From Liquorilactobacillus hordei DSM 19519 (GTDB taxonomy: Bacteria > Bacillota > Bacilli > Lactobacillales > Lactobacillaceae), in assembly GCF_019443985.1 (NCBI RefSeq), contig NZ_CP049303.1, positions 1,054,001-1,118,000 on the forward strand: DNA of 64,000 nucleotides, in the 5' to 3' direction. Below are positions 1 through 10,341 of the stretch, one piece after another. A program made the translations under genes and the position numbers. The notes under the pieces are model-generated. The model was not told the DNA's origin. It saw only the letters and a program-made list of their open reading frames with translations, and did no database searches. Numbering within the stretch: the first letter of the stretch is position 1; the number at the start of each line of letters is the position of its first letter.

Positions 1-1
1 G

Positions 2-403
2 ATAAATCAAAATCTCGATAAGCTCGCTGCGGTTGGAATTGAGCTTGAAGAATTTGGTAAAAATAGTTATATTGTTCATCAGCATCCCACTTGGTTTAAA
101 GCGGGCCAAGAGGAATCAATTTTACGCGAATTAATTGATTATATCCTAAAAGACGGTAAGATTGATATTGCAACTTATCGTGAAAAAACAGCAATTATGA
201 TGAGTTGTAAAAGATCAATAAAAGCAAATCATCATTTGGATGACTTGCAGGCAAAAGCGTTGTTAGAAGAATTAAAAAAATGTGAAAACCCATTTAATTG
301 CCCTCATGGCCGACCAGTTTTGGTACATTTCAGCAATGCGGATATGGAACATATGTTTAAGCGGATTCAAGATTCACATCAGAGTCAGCGTTCGCTGGAT
401 TAA
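2..403 (+). CDS. mutL: DNA mismatch repair protein MutL, C-terminal part (cut by window start)
   Basis: The frame is open from base 2 to the TAA ending at 403, so only about the last 133 residues are present. They form the MutL C-terminal dimerisation/endonuclease domain. [13 protein letters not shown] (residues 67-79 of the visible part) and CPHGRP are conserved blocks of MutL proteins from bacteria that lack MutH and use MutL itself as the nicking endonuclease. The upstream DQHA metal-binding motif and the N-terminal GHKL ATPase lie outside the window. The ruvA start follows after 14 bases, giving the mutL-ruvA-ruvB order common in lactobacilli. It acts after MutS recognises a mismatch. Confidence 0.95.
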   Translation: MNQNLDKLAAVGIELEEFGKNSYIVHQHPTWFKAGQEESILRELIDYILKDGKIDIATYREKTAIMMSCKRSIKANHHLDDLQAKALLEELKKCENPFNCPHGRPVLVHFSNADMEHMFKRIQDSHQSQRSLD

Positions 404-417
404 GGAAGGAATAAATC

Positions 418-1023
418 ATGTACGAATATTTTGATGGGTTAGTTACAAGCGTTACGCCATATTACATTGTTGTTGAAATTCAGGGCATTGGTTACCAAGT
501 TTATGTTGCAAATCCATTCAGGTACCATGCTGACTCCAAAAAGAAGGTATATATATATCAAGCGGTGCGTGAAAATGCAATTACATTATATGGATTTTGG
601 AATCTTGCTGAGAAGAATCTTTTTTTAAAGTTATTAAATGTTTCCGGAATTGGACCTAAAAGTGCTTTAGCTATTTTGGCGAATGATAATCATTTAGGGC
701 TAGTAGAAGCAATTAATGGTGAAAACATCACTTACTTGACTAAGTTCCCAGGGGTAGGTAAAAAAACAGCACAGCAAATCATCTTGGATTTAAAGGGAAA
801 ACTCGAGGACTTAGATGAACAGAGTGACTTTATAGGACAACAGAGTTTGGAATTTAAAGAGGATGCCACTAATAGTAACCTAGTAGAGGCACTCGCAGCC
901 TTAGATGCTTTAGGGTATACTAAAACGGAAACTAAGAAGATAACGAAACAATTAAAGCAGCTGAATGCTGATTCAACTGATGATTATTTGCGGGCAGCGC
1001 TTAAATTGTTGATGCATAATTAA
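418..1023 (+). CDS. ruvA: Holliday junction branch migration complex subunit RuvA
   Basis: The 201-residue product matches RuvA in length and layout. It has an N-terminal OB fold ([12 protein letters not shown]), two helix-hairpin-helix motifs ([13 protein letters not shown] near residues 75-87 and [16 protein letters not shown] near 110-125), and a mobile C-terminal domain that contacts RuvB ([15 protein letters not shown]). Tetramers bind the four-way junction and load RuvB. The start follows an AAGGAAGG ribosome site. It is 25 bases ahead of ruvB and probably cotranscribed with it. Confidence 0.97.
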   Translation: MYEYFDGLVTSVTPYYIVVEIQGIGYQVYVANPFRYHADSKKKVYIYQAVRENAITLYGFWNLAEKNLFLKLLNVSGIGPKSALAILANDNHLGLVEAINGENITYLTKFPGVGKKTAQQIILDLKGKLEDLDEQSDFIGQQSLEFKEDATNSNLVEALAALDALGYTKTETKKITKQLKQLNADSTDDYLRAALKLLMHN

Positions 1024-1048
1024 TTAACAGGAAAAAGGAGGCCTTTTA

Positions 1049-2062
1049 ATGGTTGATAAAGATCGCGTTGTTTCAGGTGATTCACAAATCGAAGATGATG
1101 AAAATGAATTGTCCTTGCGACCACGATTCTTTGCACAATATATCGGGCAACAAGATTTAAAAAATGAATTAGCAGTATATATTGAAGCAGCCAAAACTAG
1201 GGAAGAAGCACTTGATCATGTTCTCTTATATGGTCCTCCAGGCCTTGGTAAAACCACGCTTGCGATGGTGATAGCAAATGAGATGCAAGTCCAAATAAAG
1301 ACAACAAGTGGGCCAGCAATTGAGCGTCCAGGTGACTTAGTTGCACTTTTGAATGAACTTGAGGCAGGGGATGTGCTATTTATTGATGAAATCCATCGTT
1401 TGCCCAAAGTAGTTGAAGAGGTTTTGTACTCAGCGATGGAAGATTACTTTGTTGATATTGTAATTGGACAAGGGCCAACTGCACATCCAGTTCATTTTAC
1501 ATTGCCTCCTTTTACATTAATTGGAGCAACAACGCGTGCAGGGTTGCTTTCAGCACCTTTAAGAGATCGTTTTGGAATAATTGCACATATGAATTATTAT
1601 TCCGAAACGGAACTAGCTCAAATTATAATACGTTCAGCAGGGATATTTGATTCAAGAATTACTCCTGAAGGAGCAAAGAAGATTGCATTACGCTCGCGCG
1701 GGACACCACGAATTGCTAATCGCTTATTAAAGCGCGTTAGGGACTTTGCACAAGTGGCCCAAAAAAAAGTAATCGAAGCAGAGATTGTTAATTCTTCGTT
1801 AGATTTGCTGCGTGTAGATGATAAGGGACTGGATGCTACAGATCGTAAGATGTTGAAAATGATGATTACTTTTTATGGTGGTGGTCCAGTAGGTGTAAAT
1901 ACAATTGCTGCAAATATTGGTGAAGACGTTGAGACGATTATTGATATGGTCGAGCCCTATCTTCTTCAAATTGGTTTTATTAAGAGAACTCCAAGAGGAC
2001 GAGTTGCGACAACAGCAGCATATGAGCATCTTGGAATAGCAATAGGAAAAAATAATTATTGA
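1049..2062 (+). CDS. ruvB: Holliday junction DNA helicase motor RuvB
   Basis: The 337-residue AAA+ ATPase drives branch migration with RuvA. Visible motifs are Walker [12 protein letters not shown] (about residues 62-72), Walker [10 protein letters not shown], sensor 1 GATTRAG, the arginine finger region LRDRFG, and the C-terminal winged helix with [10 protein letters not shown] and a closing TPRGRVAT segment. Length is typical. The ribosome site AAAGGAGG sits upstream of the ATG. The stop is 14 bases before the preferred queA start, indicating one transcript. Confidence 0.98.
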   Translation: MVDKDRVVSGDSQIEDDENELSLRPRFFAQYIGQQDLKNELAVYIEAAKTREEALDHVLLYGPPGLGKTTLAMVIANEMQVQIKTTSGPAIERPGDLVALLNELEAGDVLFIDEIHRLPKVVEEVLYSAMEDYFVDIVIGQGPTAHPVHFTLPPFTLIGATTRAGLLSAPLRDRFGIIAHMNYYSETELAQIIIRSAGIFDSRITPEGAKKIALRSRGTPRIANRLLKRVRDFAQVAQKKVIEAEIVNSSLDLLRVDDKGLDATDRKMLKMMITFYGGGPVGVNTIAANIGEDVETIIDMVEPYLLQIGFIKRTPRGRVATTAAYEHLGIAIGKNNY

Positions 2063-2076
2063 AAAGGGTGGCTATT

Positions 2077-3120
2077 TTGTCAGAGAAACATCTAACAACA
2101 GAAGATTTTGATTATGATTTACCACAAGAATTGATTGCACAAACTCCATTGAAGGAACGTGATCATTCTAGAATGTTGATTTTGGATAGTAAGTCAGGTG
2201 AATACCGGGATGATGTTTTCTACAACGTGATTGACCAATTAAATCCTGGTGATGCGCTTGTAATGAATGATTCACGAGTTATGCCTGCACGTATTTATGG
2301 CACAAAACTAGATACAGATGGACATTTGGAAGTCCTTTTACTTAATAATACAGAAGGGGACAATTGGGAGACATTAGTGAAACCTGCCAAAAGAGCAAAA
2401 GTCGGTACTAGAATTAATTTTGGTGATGGACAGCTTAGTGCTGTGGTAACAGAAGAATTAGAGCATGGTGGACGCATGATTCGTTTTGAGTATGATGGTA
2501 TTTTTATGGAAATTCTAGATAAGTTAGGTGAAATGCCATTACCTCCTTATATTAAGGAAAAGTTAGATGATCCTGAAATGTATCAAACTGTTTATTCAAA
2601 AGAAATTGGATCAGCAGCGGCTCCAACTGCAGGGTTACATTTCACAAAAGAATTGTTGCAAAAGATTGAAGACAAAGGTGTTCATCTTGTTTATTTGACC
2701 CTCCATGTTGGCTTAGGAACTTTTAGACCTGTTAGTGTTGATAATATTGAAGATCATAAAATGCATAGTGAATTCTATCGTTTGAATGAAGAAGCTGCAA
2801 AAGTATTGAATGATGTTCGAAAAAATGGCGGTAAAATTGTTGCGACAGGAACTACTTCTATTAGAACTCTTGAAACAATTGGGTCTAAGTTTGACGGTGA
2901 AATTAAACCTGATAGCGGTTGGACAGATATTTTTATTAAACCAGGCTATGAATGGAAAGTTGTACAAGCATTTATCACAAACTTTCATTTACCAAAATCG
3001 ACGCTTGTGATGCTTGTTTCTGCGTTTACGGGACGTGAAAATATCTTGAATGCATATAAACATGCAGTTGACGAGAAGTACCGTTTCTTTAGCTTTGGGG
3101 ACGCAATGTTTATTAAATAA
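2077..3120 (+). CDS. queA: S-adenosylmethionine:tRNA ribosyltransferase-isomerase QueA
   Basis: QueA transfers and isomerises the ribosyl group of S-adenosylmethionine onto preQ1 in tRNA, making epoxyqueuosine. Hallmarks include [11 protein letters not shown] at the N-terminus, [40 protein letters not shown] and the C-terminal [20 protein letters not shown] chose the TTG at 2077 (347 residues) because AGGGTGG lies 5 bases upstream. The frame also allows a TTG at 2059, which has only a weak upstream purine run and would overlap ruvB. The next gene, tgt, encodes the enzyme that inserts preQ1, so the pair forms a queuosine module. Confidence 0.95.
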   Translation: MSEKHLTTEDFDYDLPQELIAQTPLKERDHSRMLILDSKSGEYRDDVFYNVIDQLNPGDALVMNDSRVMPARIYGTKLDTDGHLEVLLLNNTEGDNWETLVKPAKRAKVGTRINFGDGQLSAVVTEELEHGGRMIRFEYDGIFMEILDKLGEMPLPPYIKEKLDDPEMYQTVYSKEIGSAAAPTAGLHFTKELLQKIEDKGVHLVYLTLHVGLGTFRPVSVDNIEDHKMHSEFYRLNEEAAKVLNDVRKNGGKIVATGTTSIRTLETIGSKFDGEIKPDSGWTDIFIKPGYEWKVVQAFITNFHLPKSTLVMLVSAFTGRENILNAYKHAVDEKYRFFSFGDAMFIK

Positions 3121-3145
3121 TTGTTTTTAGAAATGGAGAATTTAA

Positions 3146-4291
<1,146 letters not shown>

Positions 4292-4372
4292 TTTTTTTTG
4301 CAAAACGCTAGTAACTAACATGAATCTTTGCTAAAGTTAAACTTAGTAAATGTTAATAGGAGTGAATATAAA

Positions 4373-4735
4373 ATGAATAGTTCAGTTTCAACTATTATAA
4401 TGTTTGTTGCCGTTATGGGTCTGATGTACTTCATGATGATTCGTCCACAAAAAAAGCAACAACAAAAACGTAAAGAAATGATGAATCAGTTAAAAAAGGG
4501 TGATCAAGTTATTACCATTGGTCGTTTACATGGTGTTGTTGATAGCATTAATGATGCTGACCAAACGGTAACGCTTGATTGTGATGGAATCTTTCTAACA
4601 TTTGACCGCTCAGCAATTGGTCGAGTTGTTCCCGCAGCAAGTGCTCCAGAGAAGACACCTACCAAATCAGCAGTTGTTGAGGATTCAAAGATAATAGAAA
4701 AGACAGATGATAAATCTGAGGAAGATATAAAGTAA
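4373..4735 (+). CDS. yajC: Preprotein translocase accessory subunit YajC
   Basis: The 120-residue protein has one N-terminal transmembrane helix (STIIMFVAVMGLMYFMMI) followed by the YajC signature IRPQKKQQQKRKEMM, a small beta domain (LKKGDQVITIGRLHGVV) and an acidic, variable tail. It associates with SecDF. A longer in-frame start exists at 4328, but the ATG at 4373 has AGGAGTG at good distance, so I use it. The tgt-yajC order is widespread in bacteria. A terminator follows the gene. Confidence 0.95.
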   Translation: MNSSVSTIIMFVAVMGLMYFMMIRPQKKQQQKRKEMMNQLKKGDQVITIGRLHGVVDSINDADQTVTLDCDGIFLTFDRSAIGRVVPAASAPEKTPTKSAVVEDSKIIEKTDDKSEEDIK

Positions 4736-4752
4736 TAATTTGGAGAAATAGG

Positions 4753-4794
4753 GATGCTACTACAAAGTGATGATTTTGTGGTAGTATCTTTTTT
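4753..4794 (+). terminator. Rho-independent terminator after yajC
   Basis: The inverted repeat GATGCTACTACAAA / TTTGTGGTAGTATC, with G-U pairs, is followed by TTTTTT. It closes the mutL-yajC transcription unit. Confidence 0.9.
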
Positions 4795-5078
4795 GTATGT
4801 CAGTATAGGAATAGGATAAAGTCTATTTTTAATTATTAATTTTAGATTAGAATTTGTCCAAATTGTTTAGAAATACGATGAATAGTAAAAAAAACTTGTT
4901 TTCTTCTATTTTAAAAGTTATGGTATTATAAGATAAAAATTAATTTGATATTCAAGATAATTGCCTTGAAGTTGAAGATCACATGAAATAATAAAAAAAT
5001 AATTCTATGTCGATCTTGCTATTTGAGCTTATATATTTAATGAAAATAAATATACATTTTGTGTGAAAAAGTGACTGT
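4795..5078. other. AT-rich intergenic region upstream of the fab locus
   Basis: About 280 very AT-rich bases without a convincing reading frame. An imperfect inverted repeat with AAGATC (near 4975) and GATCTT (near 5011) as outer arms is visible, but I assign no function. The fab promoter follows directly. Confidence 0.6.
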
Positions 5079-5107
5079 TTGACAATTTTTGGCGATTGTA
5101 ATATTAT
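5079..5107 (+). promoter_or_regulatory. Promoter of the fabZ1-fabT operon
   Basis: TTGACA (5079-5084), a 17-base spacer and TATTAT (5102-5107) make a near-consensus sigma-A promoter. The predicted start point lies just upstream of the FabT-like operator at 5121. Confidence 0.85.
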
Positions 5108-5120
5108 TCAATCATCGAAT

Positions 5121-5137
5121 AGTTTGATGTTCGAAAT
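5121..5137. promoter_or_regulatory. Candidate FabT operator 1
   Basis: AGTTTGATGTTCGAAAT resembles the FabT box of streptococci and enterococci (ANTTTGATTATCAAATT) at most positions, with a strong left half and weaker right half. Its place just downstream of the predicted start of transcription fits repression of the whole locus by FabT with acyl-ACP as corepressor. Confidence 0.65.
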
Positions 5138-5161
5138 ATTATTTTTAGTGAGGTGACGGAT

Positions 5162-5608
5162 GTGGCATTCATGGATACACAAGAAATAATGGATTTGATA
5201 CCTAATCGTTTTCCGATAATCTATATTGATTATGTTGATGAACTGGTTGCAGGTGAAAGTATTGTAGCAACAAAAAATGTTACAATCAATGAATCTTTCT
5301 TTCGTGGGCATTTCCCAGGGAATCCAGTTATGCCTGGAGTATTGATTATTGAAACTTTAGCGCAAGCAGCATCAATTTTAATTTTGAAATCACCAGAGTT
5401 TTTCGGAAAAACAGCATATCTGGGAGCAATTCATAAGGCCAAGTTTCGTCGAGTTGTTAGACCAGGTGATGTTTTAAAATTACACATTACCTTGACGAAG
5501 AAAAAAGAAAATATGGGAATTGTGGAAACAAAGGCAGTTGTTAATGGAGAGAATGCTTGTGTTGCAGAGTTGATGTTTGTTGTAGCTGAGAGAAATGAGA
5601 AAATATAA
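5162..5608 (+). CDS. fabZ: (3R)-hydroxyacyl-ACP dehydratase, first copy (FabZ1, possibly FabN-like)
   Basis: A hotdog-fold dehydratase of about 148 residues with the active-site block GHFPGNPVMPGVLIIETLAQ (His and Glu catalytic). I prefer the GTG at 5162, placed 6 bases after GAGGTG; a GTG at 5153 overlaps that ribosome site. It is a paralogue of the dehydratase at 10806. Lactobacillales without FabA or FabM often use one of two FabZ copies as a dehydratase/isomerase to make unsaturated chains. Which copy does this here cannot be decided by eye. It is first in the operon, ahead of fabT. Confidence 0.93.
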   Translation: MAFMDTQEIMDLIPNRFPIIYIDYVDELVAGESIVATKNVTINESFFRGHFPGNPVMPGVLIIETLAQAASILILKSPEFFGKTAYLGAIHKAKFRRVVRPGDVLKLHITLTKKKENMGIVETKAVVNGENACVAELMFVVAERNEKI

Positions 5609-5617
5609 GCAAAAGGG

Positions 5618-5652
5618 TTGTTTTTTTACTCATTTACTTTGATAATCAAAGT
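5618..5652 (+). promoter_or_regulatory. FabT operator 2 overlapping an internal promoter before fabT
   Basis: ACTTTGATAATCAAAGT (5636-5652) is a perfect 17-base palindrome and an excellent match to the FabT box. It covers the -10 element GATAAT (5641-5646) of a possible promoter whose -35 is TTGTTT (5618-5623), spacer 17. This predicts autoregulation of fabT and repression of the downstream fab genes. Confidence 0.85.
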
Positions 5653-5684
5653 ATGAAATATACAAAGGAATGGAAGCATAATGA

Positions 5685-6125
5685 ATGAAAAAGCAAGTGA
5701 AAACAATCAATGATTCCCTAGTTAGGATATACGGAGATATATTGTGGATTGAAGAAAATGAGTTGCGGCAAAGTCGTTTTAAGGACTTAACAATCAAGGA
5801 TATGCATGCAATAAGCGCGATTACAATGTATGACCAAAAAACTGCGTCTCAAGTTGCAAAGGAACTACATTTAACGCCTGGAACGTTAACATCTACCATT
5901 GATAGGTTGGAAAGAAAAGATTATGTCAAAAGAATTCGTAGCAATAACGATAGAAGAGTGATTCGTTTGGGTTTAACTAAAAGAGGACGCCTAATGTATC
6001 GCGCGCATGATGCCTTTCACCGAATGATGGTCGATAGTTTTTTGAAAGATGTTGAACCCGATGAAATCAAAACAATTGAAAAAGCTCTACGAAATCTGGA
6101 AAGCTTTTTGCGGGAGCATTCATAG
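5685..6125 (+). CDS. fabT: MarR-family fatty-acid synthesis repressor FabT
   Basis: The 146-residue winged-helix protein has the MarR layout: an N-terminal dimerisation helix, a recognition-helix region (TASQVAKELHLTPGTLTSTIDRLERKDYV, about residues 47-75) and the beta-wing IRSNNDRRVIRLGLTKRG. Its place between fabZ and fabH, right after a perfect FabT box, identifies it. FabT binds long acyl-ACP and represses fab genes. The ATG at 5681 is out of frame and stops after ten codons, so the ATG at 5685 is used. Confidence 0.92.
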   Translation: MKKQVKTINDSLVRIYGDILWIEENELRQSRFKDLTIKDMHAISAITMYDQKTASQVAKELHLTPGTLTSTIDRLERKDYVKRIRSNNDRRVIRLGLTKRGRLMYRAHDAFHRMMVDSFLKDVEPDEIKTIEKALRNLESFLREHS

Positions 6126-6146
6126 AGTTAAGGAGTAAGTATTACG

Positions 6147-7121
6147 TTGGAAAAATTAAGAATTAATGAAATTGCTAGTTATGTTCCGCCAAAAGTGGTT
6201 ACAAATGATGACTTAGGCAAGATAATGGATACGTCTGATGAGTGGATTAGTAGTCGGACAGGCATCCGGCAAAGACATATTAGCCTTAATGAAAATACCG
6301 CGGAACTTTGCAGTAAAGTAGCGTTAAAGCTTCTGGATGAAAGTTCTTGGAGCCCTGAATCAATTGATTTGATTATTATTGCAACTATGTCGCCTGACAG
6401 CTACACGCCAGCAACGGCTGCATTGGTTCAAGGAAAGATTAAGGCTGTTAATGCAGTTGCCTTTGATGTCAGTGCAGCATGTTCAGGATTTGTGTACGGA
6501 CTTGCAGTTGCTGAGGGCTTCTTATTGCAAGATGATATTAAAAGAGTAATGTTGATCGGCGGAGAAGTACTCTCAAAGGTAATTAACTGGTCGGATCGAA
6601 CTAGTGCTGTTTTATTTGGAGATGCAGCAGCAGGAGTATTGCTTGAAAAAGCAGAGAGCGATTCTGGGATACTAGCGAAGGATTTAAAAACTTATGGTGA
6701 ACTAGGTGATAAGTTGGAAGCTGGGAAAACGGATGCGATTGAAGAATTCCCTCGAATGGGAAAACACGAAATTTCGGCCTTCTCAATGTCTGGCAGGGAT
6801 GTCTATACATTTGCAACGCATAAAGTACCACAATCAATTCAAAATGCTGCTGCAAAGGCAGGAATAACTCTTGACCAAATCGATTGGTTTGTCATGCATC
6901 AAGCTAATTCACGAATAGTTACTCAGATTTCTAAGAAGTTGCAACAACCGATTGAAAAGTTTCCAATGAATATTGCTGAATATGGAAATACCTCAGCTGC
7001 AAGCGTACCGTTGCTGCTGGATGAATTAGTAAAAAATGGTAAAGTTAAACGAGGCCAGATTATTGCATTAAGCGGATTTGGTGGAGGTTTGACAGTTGGT
7101 ACACAAATTATAAAATATTAA
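6147..7121 (+). CDS. fabH: Beta-ketoacyl-ACP synthase III
   Basis: The 324-residue initiating condensing enzyme joins acetyl-CoA and malonyl-ACP. The thiolase fold carries the catalytic Cys in DVSAACSGFVYGL (about residue 112), His in WFVMHQANSRI and Asn in GNTSAASVPLLL. N-terminal SSRTGIRQRHI matches FabH. It begins with TTG after AAGGAG and is 21 bases downstream of fabT. Confidence 0.97.
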   Translation: MEKLRINEIASYVPPKVVTNDDLGKIMDTSDEWISSRTGIRQRHISLNENTAELCSKVALKLLDESSWSPESIDLIIIATMSPDSYTPATAALVQGKIKAVNAVAFDVSAACSGFVYGLAVAEGFLLQDDIKRVMLIGGEVLSKVINWSDRTSAVLFGDAAAGVLLEKAESDSGILAKDLKTYGELGDKLEAGKTDAIEEFPRMGKHEISAFSMSGRDVYTFATHKVPQSIQNAAAKAGITLDQIDWFVMHQANSRIVTQISKKLQQPIEKFPMNIAEYGNTSAASVPLLLDELVKNGKVKRGQIIALSGFGGGLTVGTQIIKY

Positions 7122-7148
7122 ATAAATAGAAAATAGGAGTGTTATAAA

Positions 7149-7391
7149 ATGACAGAACAAGAAATTTTTGAAAAAGTACAAGGTATCGTAGTTGAACAAT
7201 TGGATGTAGACGCAGCAGATGTAAAAATGGATGCAGATATTAAGGAAGATCTTGAAGCAGATAGTTTAGATGTTTTTGAAATCATGAATGAACTTGAAGA
7301 TGAATTAGATATTAAGCTTGAAGCTGATGAGAATGTTAAAACAATCAAAGATGTTGTTGATTATGTAAAAAAAGAAGTTGCCGCAAAATAG
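7149..7391 (+). CDS. acpP: Acyl carrier protein
   Basis: An acidic 80-residue protein with the phosphopantetheine attachment motif EADSLDVFEIM (Ser at about residue 38). It carries growing acyl chains for every enzyme of this locus. AGGAGTG lies upstream of the ATG. It sits between fabH and fabD as in many lactobacilli. It is distinct from the D-alanyl carrier protein at 39507. Confidence 0.98.
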   Translation: MTEQEIFEKVQGIVVEQLDVDAADVKMDADIKEDLEADSLDVFEIMNELEDELDIKLEADENVKTIKDVVDYVKKEVAAK

Positions 7392-7406
7392 TTTGGAGAT
7401 TCGATT

Positions 7407-8348
7407 ATGAGAATTGGCTTTTTATTTAGTGGTCAAGGAGCACAGTATTCTGAGATGGGATTAGACTTTTATCAAGAAGATGAACTTTTTCGTTCATTGA
7501 TTGATGAAGTAAGTTCAAGTATCGGAATTGATTTACCTACTGTTTTTAAAAATCAGGATGGACAACTTTCTCAGACCAAGTTTGTTCAACCTGCGATTGT
7601 AGCAATGAGTCTTGGGATATATCAGATGTTGCGCAGAGACTTGCCTGATTTAGATGTTCGCGGGATGCTTGGATTGAGCCTTGGAGAATACTCCGCTTTG
7701 ATTGCATCTGGTGCTTTTGATGTTGCAGATGGTTTTAATGTTTTGAAAGATCGTGCAGCATACATGCAAGCAGATGCCGATGAGACAGAGGGTGCAATGC
7801 TTGCAGTTATGAAGACAGAACATGATGTTATCGCTGAAATCTGTGAACAAGCAAGTACCAATGATGAAGTTGTTACTTTTGCCAATTATAATTCACCAAG
7901 TCAAGTTGTGATTGGTGGACATAAGAAAGCAGTAAATCGTGCACTTGATTTATTTAGAGAACAAAATATAAAAAAGGTCATTCCATTGAATGTTAGCGGG
8001 GCGTTTCATACCCCGCTTTTTCAAAAGACAAGCTTTCAAATGGAAAGACGCTTAGCAGATGTCACAATTCATAAATTAACGGTTCCAGTATATAGTAATA
8101 CCACGGGTAAGCTGTTTTCAAAAGATACTATTAAGCAAATACTTGCACAACAAGTTATCTTACCTACTCATTTTGGCGAATGTTTGCAAGAGATGATTAC
8201 AACAGATGAAATTGACACTGTGGTAGAGCTTGGGCCTGGTAAAACATTATGTAAATTCACCAAGCAAATTGATAGGCAAATTAATAATTTTAATATAGAA
8301 AATATTACAACTTATACTAAATTTGTTACAGCAAACCATGATGATTAA
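7407..8348 (+). CDS. fabD: Malonyl-CoA:ACP transacylase
   Basis: The 313-residue alpha/beta hydrolase-like enzyme loads malonate onto ACP. It has the N-terminal FLFSGQGAQYSEMG, the nucleophile elbow GLSLGEYSAL (about residues 88-97), VSGAFHTPL with the catalytic His, and ELGPGKTL near the C-terminus. It starts 15 bases after acpP and ends 12 bases before fabG. Confidence 0.97.
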   Translation: MRIGFLFSGQGAQYSEMGLDFYQEDELFRSLIDEVSSSIGIDLPTVFKNQDGQLSQTKFVQPAIVAMSLGIYQMLRRDLPDLDVRGMLGLSLGEYSALIASGAFDVADGFNVLKDRAAYMQADADETEGAMLAVMKTEHDVIAEICEQASTNDEVVTFANYNSPSQVVIGGHKKAVNRALDLFREQNIKKVIPLNVSGAFHTPLFQKTSFQMERRLADVTIHKLTVPVYSNTTGKLFSKDTIKQILAQQVILPTHFGECLQEMITTDEIDTVVELGPGKTLCKFTKQIDRQINNFNIENITTYTKFVTANHDD

Positions 8349-8360
8349 GAGGTTAATAAG

Positions 8361-9092
8361 ATGAATTTAAAAGGAAAAACAGTGTTTATCACTGGAAGCT
8401 CTCGCGGAATTGGAGCAGCTACTGCATTAGCTTTTGCTAAAGAAGGTAGCAAAGTTATTTTGAACGCAAGAAAAGCTATTCCAGAAGAACTGCTTTCTGA
8501 GATAAAGAGTCTAGGTAGTGAATACCAGATAGTTTTGGGTGATGTTTCAAAACTAGAAGATGTTAAACGAATGCAAGAAGAAATTTTTCAAGAAAATGAA
8601 CAGTTGGATGTCTTAATTAATAACGCGGGAATTACAAATGATAAGTTATTGATTGGCATGAAGCAAGAAGATTTCCGCAGTGTTATTGAAACGAATTTGA
8701 TGGGAACCTTCAACTTAACACAACCGCTTTTCAAGAAAATGTTGCGGAAACGTAGTGGCGTAATTATCAATATGGCTAGTGTAGTTGGCCTTCATGGTAA
8801 TATAGGCCAGGCTAACTATGCGGCCAGTAAGGCAGCTATCATTGGCTTAACGAAGACACTTGCCCGTGAAGGGGCGCTCAGACATATTAGGTGTAATGCA
8901 ATTGCTCCTGGGATGATTATGAGTGATATGACGAATGTTTTAGATCAGAAAGTGAAAGATCAGGTTTTAACAGAAATTCCATTGGGACGCTTTGGGGAAA
9001 CGCAAGAAATTGCACAGACAGCAGTTTTTCTTGCACAAAACGACTACGTAACTGGTCAAGTAATTACAGTTGACGGTGGAATGACTATTTAG
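8361..9092 (+). CDS. fabG: 3-oxoacyl-ACP reductase
   Basis: A 243-residue short-chain dehydrogenase that reduces beta-ketoacyl-ACP with NADPH. It shows the nucleotide motif TGSSRGIGAATA, NNAGIT, the catalytic Ser/Tyr/Lys set (NMASVVG and YAASKAAI), and the C-terminal GQVITVDGGMTI. It sits in the expected fabD-fabG-fabF order. Confidence 0.97.
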   Translation: MNLKGKTVFITGSSRGIGAATALAFAKEGSKVILNARKAIPEELLSEIKSLGSEYQIVLGDVSKLEDVKRMQEEIFQENEQLDVLINNAGITNDKLLIGMKQEDFRSVIETNLMGTFNLTQPLFKKMLRKRSGVIINMASVVGLHGNIGQANYAASKAAIIGLTKTLAREGALRHIRCNAIAPGMIMSDMTNVLDQKVKDQVLTEIPLGRFGETQEIAQTAVFLAQNDYVTGQVITVDGGMTI

Positions 9093-9103
9093 GAGGTTGT
9101 TTG

Positions 9104-10339
9104 ATGAGTAGAGTTGTAATCACAGGAATGGGTGCAGTAACACCTGTTGGAAATGATGTTGAAACATTTGTTGCAAACATTTTTTCCGGTAAGATTGGTT
9201 TTGGTAAAATTACAAAGTTTGATGCATCAGAGACGGGAATAACAATTGCTGCTGAAGTCAAGGATTTTGATCCTACATTGAGAGTTGGGAAAAAGCCGGC
9301 CAAAAGAATGGATTTATTTTCTCAGTATGCTGTTGATAGTGCAATTGCTGCTGTTGAGCAGGCTGGAATTGATGAAACGAATACTGATTCATTTGACATG
9401 GGTGTTATCTATGGTTCTGGTATAGGTGGATTGACTACTATTCAAGAACAGGTAACTAAAATGAATGAAAAAGGGCCACAAAGAGTTTCACCACTTTTTG
9501 TTCCGACTTCAATTGTTAATATGGCTGCAGGTAATATTGCATTGCGTTTTAAGGCTAAGAATATCTGTACAGCGGTTGTAACAGCTTGTTCTTCAGGAAC
9601 AAACGCAATTGGTGAAGCTTTCCGCCAAATTCGTGAAGGCCGTGCACAAGTAATGTTAGCAGGTGGATCAGAAGCTTCAGTTAATGAGATTGGAATTGCT
9701 GGTTTTGCTGCCTTAACAGCCTTGTCAAAAGAAACTGATCCAACACGTGCTTCGATACCTTTTGATGTTGATCGCTCAGGCTTTGTAATGGGTGAAGGTG
9801 CAGCTACTTTGGTCTTAGAAAGTTTAGAACATGCACAAAAGCGTGGAGCTAAAATTTACGGTGAGATTGTTGGTTACGGCAGCACATGTGATGCTTTCCA
9901 TATGACTTCTCCTGATCCAACAGGTGAGGGTGCAGCTAGGGCAATGCAACAAGCAATTACTGAAGCAGGTGTGACACCTGAAGCTGTTGGTTATATTAAC
10001 GCTCATGGAACTGCCACACATGCAAATGATGTGGGAGAATCTGTTGCAATCAATCGTGTTTTTGGTGAGGATAGCAAAGTTAAAGTAAGTAGTACTAAAA
10101 GTATGACAGGCCATTTATTAGGGGCTGCAGGTGCACTTGAAGCAGTCATAACCTTGGCAGCACTTGAAAAAGGTAAACTACCAGTTAACGTTGGGTTGAA
10201 GACACAAGATCCCGAATGCCATGTTAATGTAGTTACTGAAAATCAACAAGAGGCGCCAGAACTTGAATACGCAATTAGTAATTCACTAGGTTTTGGTGGT
10301 CACAACGCTGTTTTGGCATTTAGAAAATGGAGTGAATAA
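9104..10339 (+). CDS. fabF: Beta-ketoacyl-ACP synthase II
   Basis: The elongating condensing enzyme (411 residues) has the catalytic Cys in TACSSGTNAIG (about residue 163), His in INAHGTATHANDVGE, and SSTKSMTGHLLGAAGALEA with Lys and His, then NSLGFGGHN. I use the ATG at 9104, 7 bases after AGGAGG, rather than the adjacent TTG at 9101. It is the only KAS I/II-type enzyme in this locus. Confidence 0.97.
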   Translation: MSRVVITGMGAVTPVGNDVETFVANIFSGKIGFGKITKFDASETGITIAAEVKDFDPTLRVGKKPAKRMDLFSQYAVDSAIAAVEQAGIDETNTDSFDMGVIYGSGIGGLTTIQEQVTKMNEKGPQRVSPLFVPTSIVNMAAGNIALRFKAKNICTAVVTACSSGTNAIGEAFRQIREGRAQVMLAGGSEASVNEIGIAGFAALTALSKETDPTRASIPFDVDRSGFVMGEGAATLVLESLEHAQKRGAKIYGEIVGYGSTCDAFHMTSPDPTGEGAARAMQQAITEAGVTPEAVGYINAHGTATHANDVGESVAINRVFGEDSKVKVSSTKSMTGHLLGAAGALEAVITLAALEKGKLPVNVGLKTQDPECHVNVVTENQQEAPELEYAISNSLGFGGHNAVLAFRKWSE

Positions 10340-10341
10340 GT

